Below, piece after piece: positions 1-13,200 of a stretch of DNA of 64,000 nucleotides. The notes beneath the pieces were generated by a model. It saw nothing but the letters and a program-made list of their open reading frames with translations, was not told where the DNA came from and made no database searches. Each line of letters opens with the position of its first letter. The first letter of the stretch is position 1. Origin of the DNA: Lepturacanthus savala (lineage: Eukaryota > Chordata > Actinopteri > Scombriformes > Trichiuridae); NCBI GenBank assembly GCA_030544235.1, contig CM060461.1, positions 619,001 to 683,000 on the forward strand, in the 5' to 3' direction. The position numbers were made by a program, and so were the translations under genes.

Positions 1-59
1 ATCATCAACTAAAGAGGGAAACTTATCCTAAAAAAGGCAAAATAATTTCTTTCAAAAGC

Positions 60-437
60 AGGAATCAATCATATGCTGTATTTATTATTTACTGCATTCT
101 GACGTGTTCAGTCTGACAGTTGAGATGCGAGTGTCAAAGTGCATCAGGTTTACGCACACACACGCACACACACACACACACACGCACGCACACACACACA
201 CACAAGCCTTGGTGTCGCAGCAGGGGTGATATTGGTGAGAGAATCAATGATGTATCGCAGAGCGTCTCCATGTATCCGCACCTGTCCCTGGCAGAGTCTG
301 CAGGGAGGTGGGACTGTCGGCCGCTCGAGAGTCATGCAGTAAAGACAACATAACACAATGAAGACCGAAGCTTGAGGTTCTGGAGGCGCTACGAGCCCAC
401 GGCATTGGCGGGGCAGGGTGGAGGCCGGGGTCTTGGA
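60..437 (-). other. vcpip1: vcpip1 3' UTR with poly(A) signal
   Basis: The stretch after the stop codon is free of coding signal. It carries a CA/TG microsatellite at 154-204 and, on the minus strand, an AATAAA signal (complement of 81-86). Cleavage would fall near position 60-65. Inferred from position and signal only. Confidence 0.6.
154..204. repeat. CA microsatellite in vcpip1 3' UTR
   Basis: An interrupted (CA)n tract with several CGCA units. It would be transcribed as a GU-rich run in the vcpip1 3' UTR. The short open frames read through it are artefacts of the dinucleotide. Confidence 0.9.
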
Positions 438-1213
438 TCAGGAGTGATCCATAGGCTCAGTAGTGTTGCTTTGCTCGGTGTCCTGGCTCTCCATTTCCTC
501 TGGTTCCTCTGTCTTCCTTTCCTGTTTGCCACCGTCCGCAGCTGGGGGTTTGTGGTCAGCAGCGGATGTCAAGTCGCCTATCTTACTCCCGCCTGTCCGC
601 TCCTGGCCGGCGCCGTCCCCCGCGGCAGCTGAGCTTTGTTGCTCCCTCAGGTGGCGCTCCATGGAGGCCTGGATGGAGGAGACCATCTCCTGCAGCTTCC
701 TCCGCTGCTGCTCCATCAGCCCAGGGTCCACGCCGCGCCCGTCTTTCGTGGTCACAAAGCCTGGCGCCATGCGGACCAGCTCCCTGGTGGTATCCTCAGG
801 GATGTCCGAGAGGTCCGGGGGGCCCCGGGACACACTGGCACTCAGGTCCACACCACTGCTGTGCTGGCGCGTGATAGGCCGGTGCTCTGGAGGGGAAGAG
901 CCGCCACCACTGCCTAGGGAGTGGCCTTTACCCTGGAAGGCCGTGACATTCTGCAGCTGTTCTTTCTTCCGCACCACGCCGCCACTACCCAGCCGCAGCA
1001 CACCATGGGACGGACTCCCCTCCCTGCTGCCCCTGGTGGCCGCCTCCGAGTGTAGCTGGACCAGCGCCTCCTTTACCAGGTCCTCCACGTCTGGGCCGAT
1101 AGGAAAGTGCCCGGCGGTGTCCACACACAGCTCCAGCCGCTCCTCTGCCGCATTGTAGACAAATGTCTTCCCCGTCAGGTGCGGCAGGGTGCAGTGTTTC
1201 CCATCTATTAGCC
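438..1213 (-). CDS. vcpip1: vcpip1 coding exon 3 (terminal, residues 911-1168)
   Basis: The terminal exon starts after the acceptor ctgtctcag. It reads LIDGKHCTLPHLTGKTFVYN, then the conserved segments GPDVEDLVKEALVQL, LGSGGVV, NVTAFQGKGHSLG and KLQEMVSSIQASM, and ends MDHS with a TGA at 438-440. The middle is low complexity (Ser, Glu, Pro) and diverges most from mammals. A long open frame on the opposite strand here is a shadow. Confidence 0.96.
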
Positions 1214-4200
1214 CTGAGACAGACGATGAGTACAGAGACAAAATCAGAAATCCGATGCTGTAGAAGTTAACTCAAGATATAAAAATACTTTTAATATAAA
1301 TTACTTTAAATATCATAAACAGAGCTGGTAATGGTTACAAAATCTTCTTTTATACAGAAACCTAAGACATTTTTTCAATTTTTTGCTGAGTGGGCAACAC
1401 AGTGGGGCAGTGAGTAGCACTGTTGCCTCACGTCAAGATGTTTGCAGTGTTCAAGACCTTGGTTTCATTTTCTCCGCATGTTTGCGTGGGTTTTCTCCAG
1501 GTTCTCCAGCTTCCACCCATAATCCAAAAACACACTGAGGTTAATTGGAGACTCTTAATTGCCCAGGTGTGAGTGTGTGAGTGAATGGTGTGTGTGCCCG
1601 ATAGGCTGGCGACCATCTGGGGTGTATCCTTGCCTCTCACCTGTAATACCCTAGAATTGACTCCAGCAGACCCCCGCAACCCTAATGAGGAATAAGCGGG
1701 TATAGAAAATTACTTTAGATATAGAAAATGATTTTGCTGAGTATTAATATTTCCATAAAACTTACGTTAAATGCAGTTTTCATTTTGTCAACGAAAATTC
1801 TGAATCAAACAATTTCTCAAAATCATTTTATTCTAAAACAAAAAGCCTAAAATGAGACTAGGGATTTTGTCTCCATCACTGACATTAAGCACATTTGCAG
1901 AATGTGATATTTTTTTAAATCAATAAGAACAGGAAGAAAAACTACAGAAGTGTTAACAACTGTGTAAACACAGTTGAAAAGGAGAAACTGTCCATTAAAC
2001 CTTTATTAGGTGCAGTACCTCTGTTTATCCAGGAGGTGTCTTTATTTAGACCAATTCTCCGACTACTTTATATGATTACTGCAAAAAACAGCTGATCTGG
2101 TCACAGTGGTGAATGTAACCAAGAACAGTTACTCAAATACTGCACATAAGAAGAACCACTGAGGTATTTGGGGCGACACGGTGGAGCAGGCTGTTTAGCG
2201 CTGTTGCCTCACAGCAAGAAGGTCTCAGGTTCAAGACCTCCTTGGGTCCTGGGTCTGGGACCTTTCTGTGTGGAGTTTGCGTGTTCTCCCCGTGTCTGCG
2301 TGGGTTTTCACTGGGTAGACCACCCACTCATTTTGTGTTAGTCTCTGGTTATGATATCAAAACAGAAGTGGAAGTTAAGATGGTGATTTTCAGACCATAA
2401 AAGCTACTAAAATATTAAACTGTGAAACAGCTAAATATGACACCTTTAAATCATTCATTCATTCCTTCATTTATTCATCTTCTATACCTGTTTATTCCTT
2501 ATTAGGGTCGCAGGTTTTTTTTACTGTAGATTACATTAGGTGTCAAGAGTCACTGTGTGCTCTGGATTTCTGGATAACATCAATGCTCTCTCTTTCTCTC
2601 CCTCTATCACTCCCTCCCTCCCTCCCTCCCTCCCTAACTGTGAGTGAAAGTCACAGCAGCAAACAGCAGGAGTCTGCAATTTATATTTGCATTTGAATTT
2701 TTATTATTTTACTACTATATATTAAAAATGACAAGGAGAGGCTGACTTAACATCTACCGGGTTTACTGCTGGGTGGGTCATATTTATGCATGGTCATGTA
2801 TAAATATGATACATGTTCACTTGATAATATTTACACAATCATGTTTTTATTCTTATATTTAATATACAATTTATTTTATTATTTTTTGGAGGATTGCTGC
2901 AGAGGATTGCTGAGACAGCAGCCTAGATGTTCAGAGAAACATCTTAACATCACACTAAACAGCTAACATAAATGTTTCTGTCATTGATATGCAAACATGA
3001 TATAAAAATGTAGATGCTGCCTACAGGCTTGCCTACAGAACCAACCATCTGTCATTTTGGACAGGCGGTTGGTTAGATCCAGTTAGACCGGGACTGCCCA
3101 ATCCTACACCTGGAGAGCTACCATGTGTTAGGAATCTCCAATTCGCCTGATTATAATTATCAACTCATTAACTCATTGACTATGATCTATGATCAATGTT
3201 CAAACAGAGAGCTCCATACTGCCAGAGTTTTGGGGCATTTTCGCTGAACTTTGAAGACAGACTATTGAGTTTTCAGACTACATGAACAGGTTTGGGTTAG
3301 AACATACAGTGGATCCAGAAAGTATTCACAGGGCTTCACTTTTTCCACATTTTGTTATGTTACAGCCTTATTCCAAAATTGATTCAATTCATTTTTTCCT
3401 CAAAGTTCTACACACAACACTCCATAATAACAATCTGAGATTGAGATTTTTGCAAATTTATTACAAATAAAAAACTAAGAAACCACATGTACATAAGTAT
3501 TCACAATCTTTGCCATGAAGCTCAAAATTGAGCTCAGGTACATCCTGTTTCCACTGATGTTTCTGACCTTGAGCTGTTTCTACAGCTTAATTGGAGTCCA
3601 CCTGTGGTAAATTCGGTTGATTGGACATGATTTGGAAAGGCACACACCTGTCTATATATCGACAGTGCATGTCAGAGCACAAACCAAGCATGAAGTCAAA
3701 GGAATTGTCTGTACACCTCAGAGACAGGCTTGTGTCCAGGCACAAATCTGGGGAAGGGTACCGAATAATTTCTGCTGCTTTGAAGGTCCCAATGAGTACA
3801 GTGGCCTCAATCATCTGTAAATGGAAGAAGTTCAGAACCACCAGGACTTTTCCTAGAGCTGGCCGGCCATCTAAACTGAGAGATCGGGGGAGAAGGGCCT
3901 AACTAAGAACCCGATGGTCACTCTGTCAGAGCTCCAGCGTTCCTCTGTGGAGAGAGGAGAACCTTCCAGAAGGACAACCATCTCTGCAGCAATCCACCAA
4001 TGTATGGCCTGTATGGTAGAGTGGCCAGACAGAAGCCGCTCCTTAGTAAAAGGCACATGGCAGCCCACCTTGAGTTTGACAAAAGGGACTTGAAGTACTC
4101 TCAGACCATGAGTAACAAAATTCTTTGGTCTGATGAGACAAAGATTGAACTCTTTGGCGTAAATGCCAGGCATCATGTTTGGAGGAAACCAGGCACCACT

Positions 4201-7200
4201 CATCACCAGGACAATACCATCCCTACAGTGAAGCATGGTGGTGGTAGCATCATGCTGTGGGGATGTTTATCAGCAACAGGAACTGGGGGACTATTCTTGA
4301 GTGGCCCAGCCAACTTGATGGAGCTTGAGAGGTGCTGCAAAGAGGAATGGGCAAAACTGCCCAAAGATAGGTGCACCAATCTTGTGGCATCATATTCAAA
4401 AAGACTTAAGGCTGTAATTGCTGCCAAAGGTGCATCAACAAAGTATTGAGCAAAGGCTGTGAATAGTTATGTACATGTGGTTTCTTAGTTTTTTTTTTCA
4501 TTTTCAATAAATTTGCAAAAATCTAAAAAAAAAAATAAATTCACATTGTCGTTATGGGGTGCTGTGTGTAAAATATTGAGGAAAAAAAATGAATTGAATC
4601 CATTTTGGAATAAGGCTGTAACATAACAAAATGTGGAAAAAGTGAAGTGCTGTGAATAATTTCCCGATATCTGGGTTGTGTATTGTAGATGTAAATGCTA
4701 GTATTCTGCTTTCTAAAATGAAGATAGATATGCTGCAAATCTGGGTTAAGTCGACCAGTGCTGATGTAGTCATAATTTCTGAGATCCTGTTTTCCAAATC
4801 TACATTGGATAAGGATGTAACAATTGAAGGCTTTAATATTTATTGCTCTGACTGTTCTAAGAAAGCCAGTGGCGTGGTGATTAATGTTAGGTCCAGTGTT
4901 GTCGTGCAGGTCTTGCTTACTAAATCTATTGCTAAACAGTCTGAAATCCTAACTCTAATAATTGATATGTCAGGTGGTCAACATTTAACTGTGGCTGGTT
5001 ACTATAGACCCCCTTCCGCTACTACTCATGGTTTATCCTCATTACTGGTGATTTTATCTCAACTATGTTTTAAGGAAATCAAATTAGTCGGAGATTTTAA
5101 TTGGGATTGATTGCCATACACAGCCCAAAATGCTTAGAACAACCATCTTTTTTATCTATTAATTACCAATATACCACATAAATATTTTGCAAGAGGGGTC
5201 TTTGCCAATCATTTGAGTGATCACTGTTTAATGTGCTGTTAAGGACACTAAAATGCCACTGTATTGTCTTCAAAAGAAATCTTAAGAACTTTGTTGCAAG
5301 CTTTCCTTCAAAACGTATTTTATTTTGAATGGGACGATATTCTATTGATTGGCGATGTTAATGTCACCTGGGAATATTTTTGATAGTTTTAGGTATTTTA
5401 TAGACAAACATATTCCTTTTCATTGGTTCAGAGTGAAGGTCTGTGGTAGCCCCTGGTTTTCCACTGAACTGTCAGATCTCCTACACAGGAGAAACCAGCT
5501 GTGGGCCAAAGCAAGAAAGTCTGGCTCTACGGCTGACTTGCTACTTTTCCACCAAGCACCTAATAGCTGCACTGTCTCCATAAGAAAAACTAAACATGAT
5601 TATTATTATCATAGACCACTGACAGTTTAAATGATCCAAGATGATTTTGGCAAACCATAAAATCGCTCTCAATCAACTCTACTTCTGAGCTGCCTCCTAA
5701 TATAGCCATTGGCTCCATACATGTCAGAGAATTCTGAGAGGCTTAACTGCTTTAATGAACATCTTATAGCCTCCAGCTCTTTGTTTGATGGATCTAATGC
5801 TAACTTATTCACACTACCTCCTGTCAGTCAAGCCAATAGCCACATATTCTCCTTCAGTCCTTTTTCTACCAAGGAGGTTCATTAGACCTCCTAGGATTTA
5901 GACACTTGAAATTCAGCAGGCCCTGATAATTACTTACTTTCTAAACCTCACTGCAGATATTACTGCTGAACCAATGTAACATGTTTTAATCTTTCTATTC
6001 AAAATAATGTTGTACCTGATGTTTGGAAAACAGCTTATGTTCTGCCCTATATTGAAAGGTAGTGAGCCCATGGTATTGAACAATTGCAGACCAATTTTTA
6101 AACTCTCTGTTTTAGCCAAGGTTCTTGAAAGACTTTATCCCCACACCAATCTGGTTTTAGGAAGCAGCACAGTACAGTACCTGCTGCCACTAAAGTGTTA
6201 AATAATATGATGAGAACCATGGACACCAGGAAATACTGTGCTGCCCTGTTTATAGACTTATCTAAGGTATTTGACAATGTTGATCTTGGCATCTGCCAGG
6301 AAATACTGAATATAAGCATGTCGGATCATGCTGTTGGTTGATTCTCTCATTACCTTTCCAACCATAAGTAGTGTGTACAGTTCAGAGATTTTACCTCTGG
6401 CTTTCTTACTATCAAAAATGGTGTGCCACAAGGTTCAGCGTTGGGACCCCTTTTACGATCTCTGTGAATGATTTGGGCCCAAACACAAATGTTTCAGTGC
6501 ATCTATATGCCATCCAACATCTATATGCTGTCTGTTGTGCTGACACCGTTGTCCAGGTTCTCGAGCATTTGCAGTCTGCATTCAACACAATTCAGATGCA
6601 CCTCATTTACCTCAGGCTTCTGCTGAATGCACACAAAACCAAGGTTATGCTCTTTTTTAACAATAAGAAGGTGCCTGTTGTCCTTCCTTGAATTTGTCTG
6701 CCCATGGTACTCCTAATGACACCGTAGCCAGCTATGAATACTTAGGCTTCACAATAGACGAAAATCTTTTTAAATTCCACATTGACCAACTGCAAAAAAA
6801 AAAATGTAACTGAAATTGGGCTTTTTCTTCAGGAACAAATTCTGTTTTTCTTTCAACACCAGGAAAGGTCTTGTTGCTGCCACTTTCCTGCCTCTCCTGG
6901 ACTATGGTGATGTTGAAAATAGGTATGCCTCCACTCACTCTTTGCATCTGTTGGATACTGTATATATCATATGTACAGTGGGGAAAACAAGTATTTGAAC
7001 ACCCTGCTATTTTGCTATTTCTCCCACTTAGAAATCATGGAGGGGTCTGAAATTTTCATTGTAGGTGCATGTCCACTGTGAGAGAGATAAACTAAAAAGA
7101 AAAATCCAGAAATCACAATGCATGATTTTTTAACAATTTATTTGTGTGATATAGCGGCAAATAAGTATTTGAACACCTGAGAAAATGAATGTTAATATTT

Positions 7201-10200
7201 GGTACAGTAGCCTTTGTTTGCTATTACAGAGGTCAAATGGTTCCTGTATTATTTCACCAGGTTTGCACATACTGCAGGAGGGATCCTGGCCCACTCCTCC
7301 ACACAGATCTTCTCTAGATCAGTCAGGTTTCTGGGCTGTCGCTGAGAAACACGGAGTTTGAGCTCCCTCCAAAGATTTTAGATTGGGTTCAGGTCTGGAG
7401 ACTGGCTGGGCCATGCTAGAACCTTGATATGCTTCTTACGGAGCCAGTCCTTGGTTTTCCTGGCTGTGTGCTTTGGGTCGTTGTCGTGTTGGAAGACCCA
7501 GCCACGACCCATCTTCAATGCTCTGACTGAGGGAAGGAGGTTGTTCCCCAAAATCTCACAATACACGGCCCCAGTCATCCTCTCTTTAATGCAGTGCACT
7601 CGTCCTCTTCCATGTGCAGAAAAACACCCCCAAAGCATGATGCTACCACCCCCATGCTTCACAGTAGGGATGGTGTTCTTCGGATTGTACTCTTCATTCT
7701 TCTTCCTCCAAACACGCTTAGTGGAATTATGACCAAAAAGTTCTATTTTGGTCTCATCTGACCACAAAACTTTCTCCCATGACTCCTCTGTATCATCCAA
7801 ATGGTCATATGCAAACTTAAGACGGGCCTTGACATGTGCTGATTTAAGCAGGGGAACCTTTCGTGCCATGCATGATTTCAAATCATGACGTCTTAGTGTA
7901 TTACCTACAGTAACCTTGGAAACGTTGGTCCCAGTTCTTTTCAGGTCATTGACCAACTCCTGTCGTGTAGTTCCGGGCTGATTCCTCACCTTTCTTAGAA
8001 TCATTGAGACCCCACGAGGTGATATCTTGCATGGGGCTCCACTCCGATTGAGATTGACCGTCATGTTTAGCTTCTTCCATTTTCTAATGATTGCTCCAAC
8101 AGTGGACCTTTTTTCACCAAGCTGCTTGGCAATTGCTCCGTAGCCCTTTCCAGCCTTGTGGAGGTGTACAATTTTCTCTCTTGTGTCGTTGGACAGCTCT
8201 TTGGTCTTCGCCATGTTACAAGTTAAAGTCTTGCTGATTGTATGGGGTGGACAGGTGTCTTTATGCAGCTAACGACTTCAAACAGGTGCATCTGATTAAG
8301 GATGATACATGGAGTGCAGGTGGACTTCTAATGGGCGGACTAACAGGTCCTTCAGGGTCAGAATTCTAGATGACACACAGGTGTTCAAATACTTATTTGC
8401 CGCTATATCACACAAATAAATTGTTAAAAAATCATGCATTGTGATTTCTGGATTTTTCTTTTTAGTTTATCTCTCTCACAGTGGACATGCACCTACGATG
8501 AAAATTTCAGACCCCTCCATGATTTCTAAGTGGGAGAAATAGCAAAATAGCAGGGTGTTCAAATACTTGTTTTCCCCACTGTATATATCATGGACCTCTG
8601 AGATTCATAACTGGTTGTAAACCTCTCACACGTTATGTTCTCTAGCTAATTGGTCATCACTATGTATAAACAGAACCAAGCATTGGTAAATATTTATCAA
8701 CAAATCCATCCTTTGTATAAGTATATTACACATACAAGTTCAAGCTATAACCTCTAGACTATTTCATCTTTGTCATCCCTTCAATTCACAGTAAAACTTA
8801 GTCAAAAGGCGTTTTTCCTACTTTGCCCCCTCAACCTAGAACACTCTACAGCAGAAATTGAAGTTGCCTAGCTCAAATCCCTTAGAGAAGTTTAAATTTC
8901 GACTCAGAAGGCTGGAGAGTATGTCTGTAGGGGTTTGCACATGCCTTTAATCAAACATACTTTTCTTTAAATGTATCTTCTTTTATTTATTTTTATTCTT
9001 GTACAATAATGTATGATTAATACATTTTTTGTTAAATATCATTATTGTTATCAGTATATAGCATTCTGTGTTGATATGCAAACAGACATGTAGCAGGTTT
9101 TCAACGTCATTGTGCACTGTCTTTAACCAATCTATGCTGTATCCTAAATATATGTCTGATGTCTTCATAATTAACCAAACGGCTTGAAAATTGACTTAAA
9201 ATTCATTTTTTTTTTTAATTATTGATGGACCTCTGCCTCTGTTCAACAATGCAGTAAGTAGATGTGGCTTACCCCCAAGGGGAAAACTCTGTTGCTGAGC
9301 AGTGAGAAGTGAACACAATAAGGAAGTGCCAAAATCTGCAGTTTCTTGAATAGCCACTTGAGGCTGGTCGTAAAAGTGAGTCAATCACCACAGAGCCTCG
9401 TTTTAAAATATGAAACTTTACAGCAGAAAAAAACATGTTCACAGCCTGGTCAAAGAAAGATTTTGGATTTTGGGCTCTATGTAGATAATTGACTATTCAT
9501 CAAAGTGGTGAGGAAGGTGAGGTATCCTTCCAAGCAGCCTGCAGCAGCCGGGGCACTCAGGGAAATTCGGTAAGTTTGTAAATTATTGCAGTCAAGCCAG
9601 CTGCCCCAACAAAATACACCAATAATTATGAAATTCATTAAAATTGATGTAAATAGTGGTATCTTAACCAAACTATTATATTCTATGTCCCTGCACACTT
9701 ACAGAGTCATAGAGTCACATGACATTGAAGCTATTGACCAAAAACCCTAATATTTACTGTATTTTAACTAACAAGTGTAAAATAGTCGGCACCAAAATAC
9801 TGCAGACACATGGATTAACTTCTGTTTTTCAAATTAAACGTATGCTGTTTTTTTCCTGTCAACATCTATCTTGTTCTCACCTGATTGTAAGGTTGATATT
9901 TATCTTTCTTTTAAGGTCGATATTTTTCTTTCTATCTTTCTATTTATGAATATTTCTCTTTTTTATTTTTAAATACTTCTCAGGAATTTTAATCTACAAA
10001 CACAATTCCACTTCTCATTTGTTCTGAAGGTCTATATTTATCTTATCGTGTTTGTAGATTAAAATTCCAGGACGCTATTTTGAAATAAAACCAAGAAATA
10101 TTCATAAATAATGTTGAATAGATACTTATTGTTTCTTAAATGTTTTCACATTATTTTCTGTGAGACAATGCTTGTGAAAGATAAGTATGTTTTTTTTACA

Positions 10201-13200
10201 TGATTTTCAGGGCAATAATGCTTGTGAAAGATAAATATCGACCTTACAAAGAGATGTGAACTATAATTGTGTTTGTGGTTAACATTCCAGAAAATAAAAT
10301 CAATAAATATTCATGAATAATGTTGAATAGATACTTATTTTTTCTATTATCGATTTTGACTTTACAAACAGATGGGAAGTAGATCTGTCTGTCGGTAAAA
10401 ATTCCAGAGTTATTTCAAAATAAAGTCAGGAAATATAAATCAATAATATTCAATGAATATTAATTCTTCCTTGAATATTTTAAATGATTTTCTGAGGTAA
10501 TGGGTGTGAAAGATCAATACCAACCACAGATTTGAATTATTTTGGTGACAACTTCACAACTCAAAATTTGCCAATTTTTCTGCAAATGTGCAGGATCATA
10601 GTCTATACTGACTGGCCATGGTACAGCTGTTTCTTTTTTGATTTAAATACTTTTTTCATATTTTTGTCCCCTGTAAATATGAGCATTTTTGTAATATGGT
10701 CTAAGTAATTGACTCAAAAAGTGTACAGAAGCATAGCACTAGAGTGACTGATCTTGTTACAGCTTCTTTCTATTTGCACATTTTAAGCATTTTTATTATT
10801 TTTTTCCCCAGTAATGTTTAGCATTTTTGGTCAAAAGCTTCCATGTTATGTGACTCCATGACTCAGTAAATGTGTAGGATCATATAATATAATGGTTTGG
10901 TTAAGATACCACTATTTATATTAAATTTTAATGAATTTCATAATTGTCAATGTACTTTGTTGGGGCAGTTGGCTTGACCGCAGTAATTTACAGATGGTCC
11001 CTAAGTGTCCTGGCTGCTGCAGGCATGCTTGGAAGCATAGTCAGTTCTGTTATTTTGAATTTTCACCTTAATCACTGAGGTTGGTGGGTTGATGAGACCT
11101 GTGGCTTTTTTATATCTACAAAAGTAATACCAACTTGGGTGAAATTAGTGAAGTTTTAATGATGCAATCAAGTTAAAACAGAAAAAACAAGCAAATGTCT
11201 AATATGAAACCAACTTTACAGTGCCTAACTTAGCAAGTATCTGTATTGTAGAATTTGTTGTCCTTTAAACAGAGATTTGGATGTGAAATATAATATTTCC
11301 AGTCAGTATTAAAGACAAAAGCAGTGCCCATACAAATAGAATTTACTGAAGATAATGTTTGTGAAAGATAAAAACAGAAACCCTGAACCACACTATAACA
11401 CATTTGATGAAGCTACTGGTCTCCCCATTGTCATCACTGCCACAGTGGATACAGGAGGACATTCAGTGATGCTCTTCTTTAAAGGAAGAAGAAGAAGGGT
11501 CTTTTCCACCTTAGTCCAGCCAGTCTGATCTCTGCAGCACCAGGCCGGTCACAGCTGTCACTAATGATCCACGCTGAACCTATCAGAGGAAGGTAAATGA
11601 GTGTAATGAAACATATAAAAGCTGGTTATATTTTAGGTTGATAATACTAGTATTATATATCAGTAGGATATAAAAATAGGTGTTTACTTAGATATTTGAC
11701 CATTAAGGAAAGTGAAATATTAGTGTCTATAGCTAAGGAAACTTAAGACTGAGCTAACTTACTAGCTGCAATAGTAATAATGGCTATGAAAGCCAGTAAA
11801 CTTATCCATAAAACATATAAGGTAAGAACTAGAGATGGACCGATCCAGGTTTTCCTGATCCAATCCAATACCGATCCATGGGCTGAACATATCGACCGAT
11901 ATCCCCGATCCGATGTTGTGTGGGCATGAAGTCGAATCACCACACAGCCCCCCCTTTAGCATGGATGGTAAGGTGGATGAGTCTTTTCAGCTAAAATCAT
12001 ATGTAAAGCTCCAGCAAACTTTACTTCCCATGTCTACTAAAGAGCTAAAATATGCTTTTGCTTCTTTTTTATTATACTGGGATGAATAATTCAATTAAAA
12101 AATAATGAACAACACTGCCAACAATTTCGCCATATCAAAGTGATCATTAGTTTACTATGTGCTGTTACTCTATCATGTTACTATACTGTTACTATAATCA
12201 TCGTTAACAATAAGAAAAGTTTGATAGAGAAACAGAGTGTATTTATTAAAGTGATATAAACAGGAAACGGTGCGCACCTAAAGATGTGCATAACTGGCAG
12301 GTCCGTTTTTTGCCTGTTTTTTTCTTTTTTGTACCGGACTATTGTTTTTTATCTGGTTCGGTTGATACCGTGAAGAGAAAGCATTGATTCATCAGACCAA
12401 CACGTTCCCTCTACTCAGAACTTCTCACTGTGATAAACATAACCTTCTTTAGCAGCTTGTGAAGGGGTCGTTCAGAGTCTAGGACACGTCGGAGTTGTGG
12501 TGTTTATTTAACACAAGTTTGTGGTGTTTATTTAACACACACAATGTTCACGTTGTAGATGTCACACACAGCAGTCAGATTTCTTCTCTTATTAAGTTTA
12601 AAATGTTTCCAAATGACTTGGTCTGGTGGTGGCTCCATGTTACTGTTTGCTTGAATGCTGTGCTGCTCTGCGTGATGACATAACCAGCTTGCAAACATAG
12701 AATCAAAGTAACTACATGCGTGACTGGATCAGAACACTGGATCGGCATCTTTCATCCGATATCCGATCCAGCTGATTGGTCAGTATCGGACCTGATATCC
12801 GATGCAGGAATCAGATCGGCCCATCCCTAGTACGAACACTCAAGACACATTACAATCACATCTTATTAGCTTTAACATATTAAGTGGAATAAAGTGACAT
12901 CAAATTGTAACTTTAAATGAAGTTATGTTCGTAAATTGTTCGTTTGACATACGTTAATATAACGTTAGTGTTGCAAATTAAGAATTATTTTACATTATTT
13001 TTTCTGTTTAAGCTTGTGTCTGAATAACAGATAAATCATTATTACAAGTTATTGTAATTTCAGGTTTAAAAACTTACCTCAAGCAATGTAAACTTTTAGC
13101 TGGGAGAACCCTGTTAAACTCATTTACTCCACCCGCTCCTCTCCAGCTCCTCCCTCCTAGTCGGCCTCTGATTTGCCAAAACGAAGATGGCCACGCCTTC

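Larger units (their letters stand above)
1713..3303. other. vcpip1 intron 2 stretch without genes
   Basis: AT-rich intron. It holds a truncated copy of the dispersed repeat (about 2169-2325), a small reverse-strand piece of its 3' end (about 2451-2520), a CCCT-rich tract at 2600-2636, and at about 3090-3200 a segment like a MITE end (gactgcccaatcctacacc). No conserved coding segment is seen. Confidence 0.5.

Noticed and set aside
463..1158. 231-codon open frame on the plus strand
   Set aside because: It is the antisense shadow of vcpip1 exon 3; its composition follows the codon bias of the real strand.
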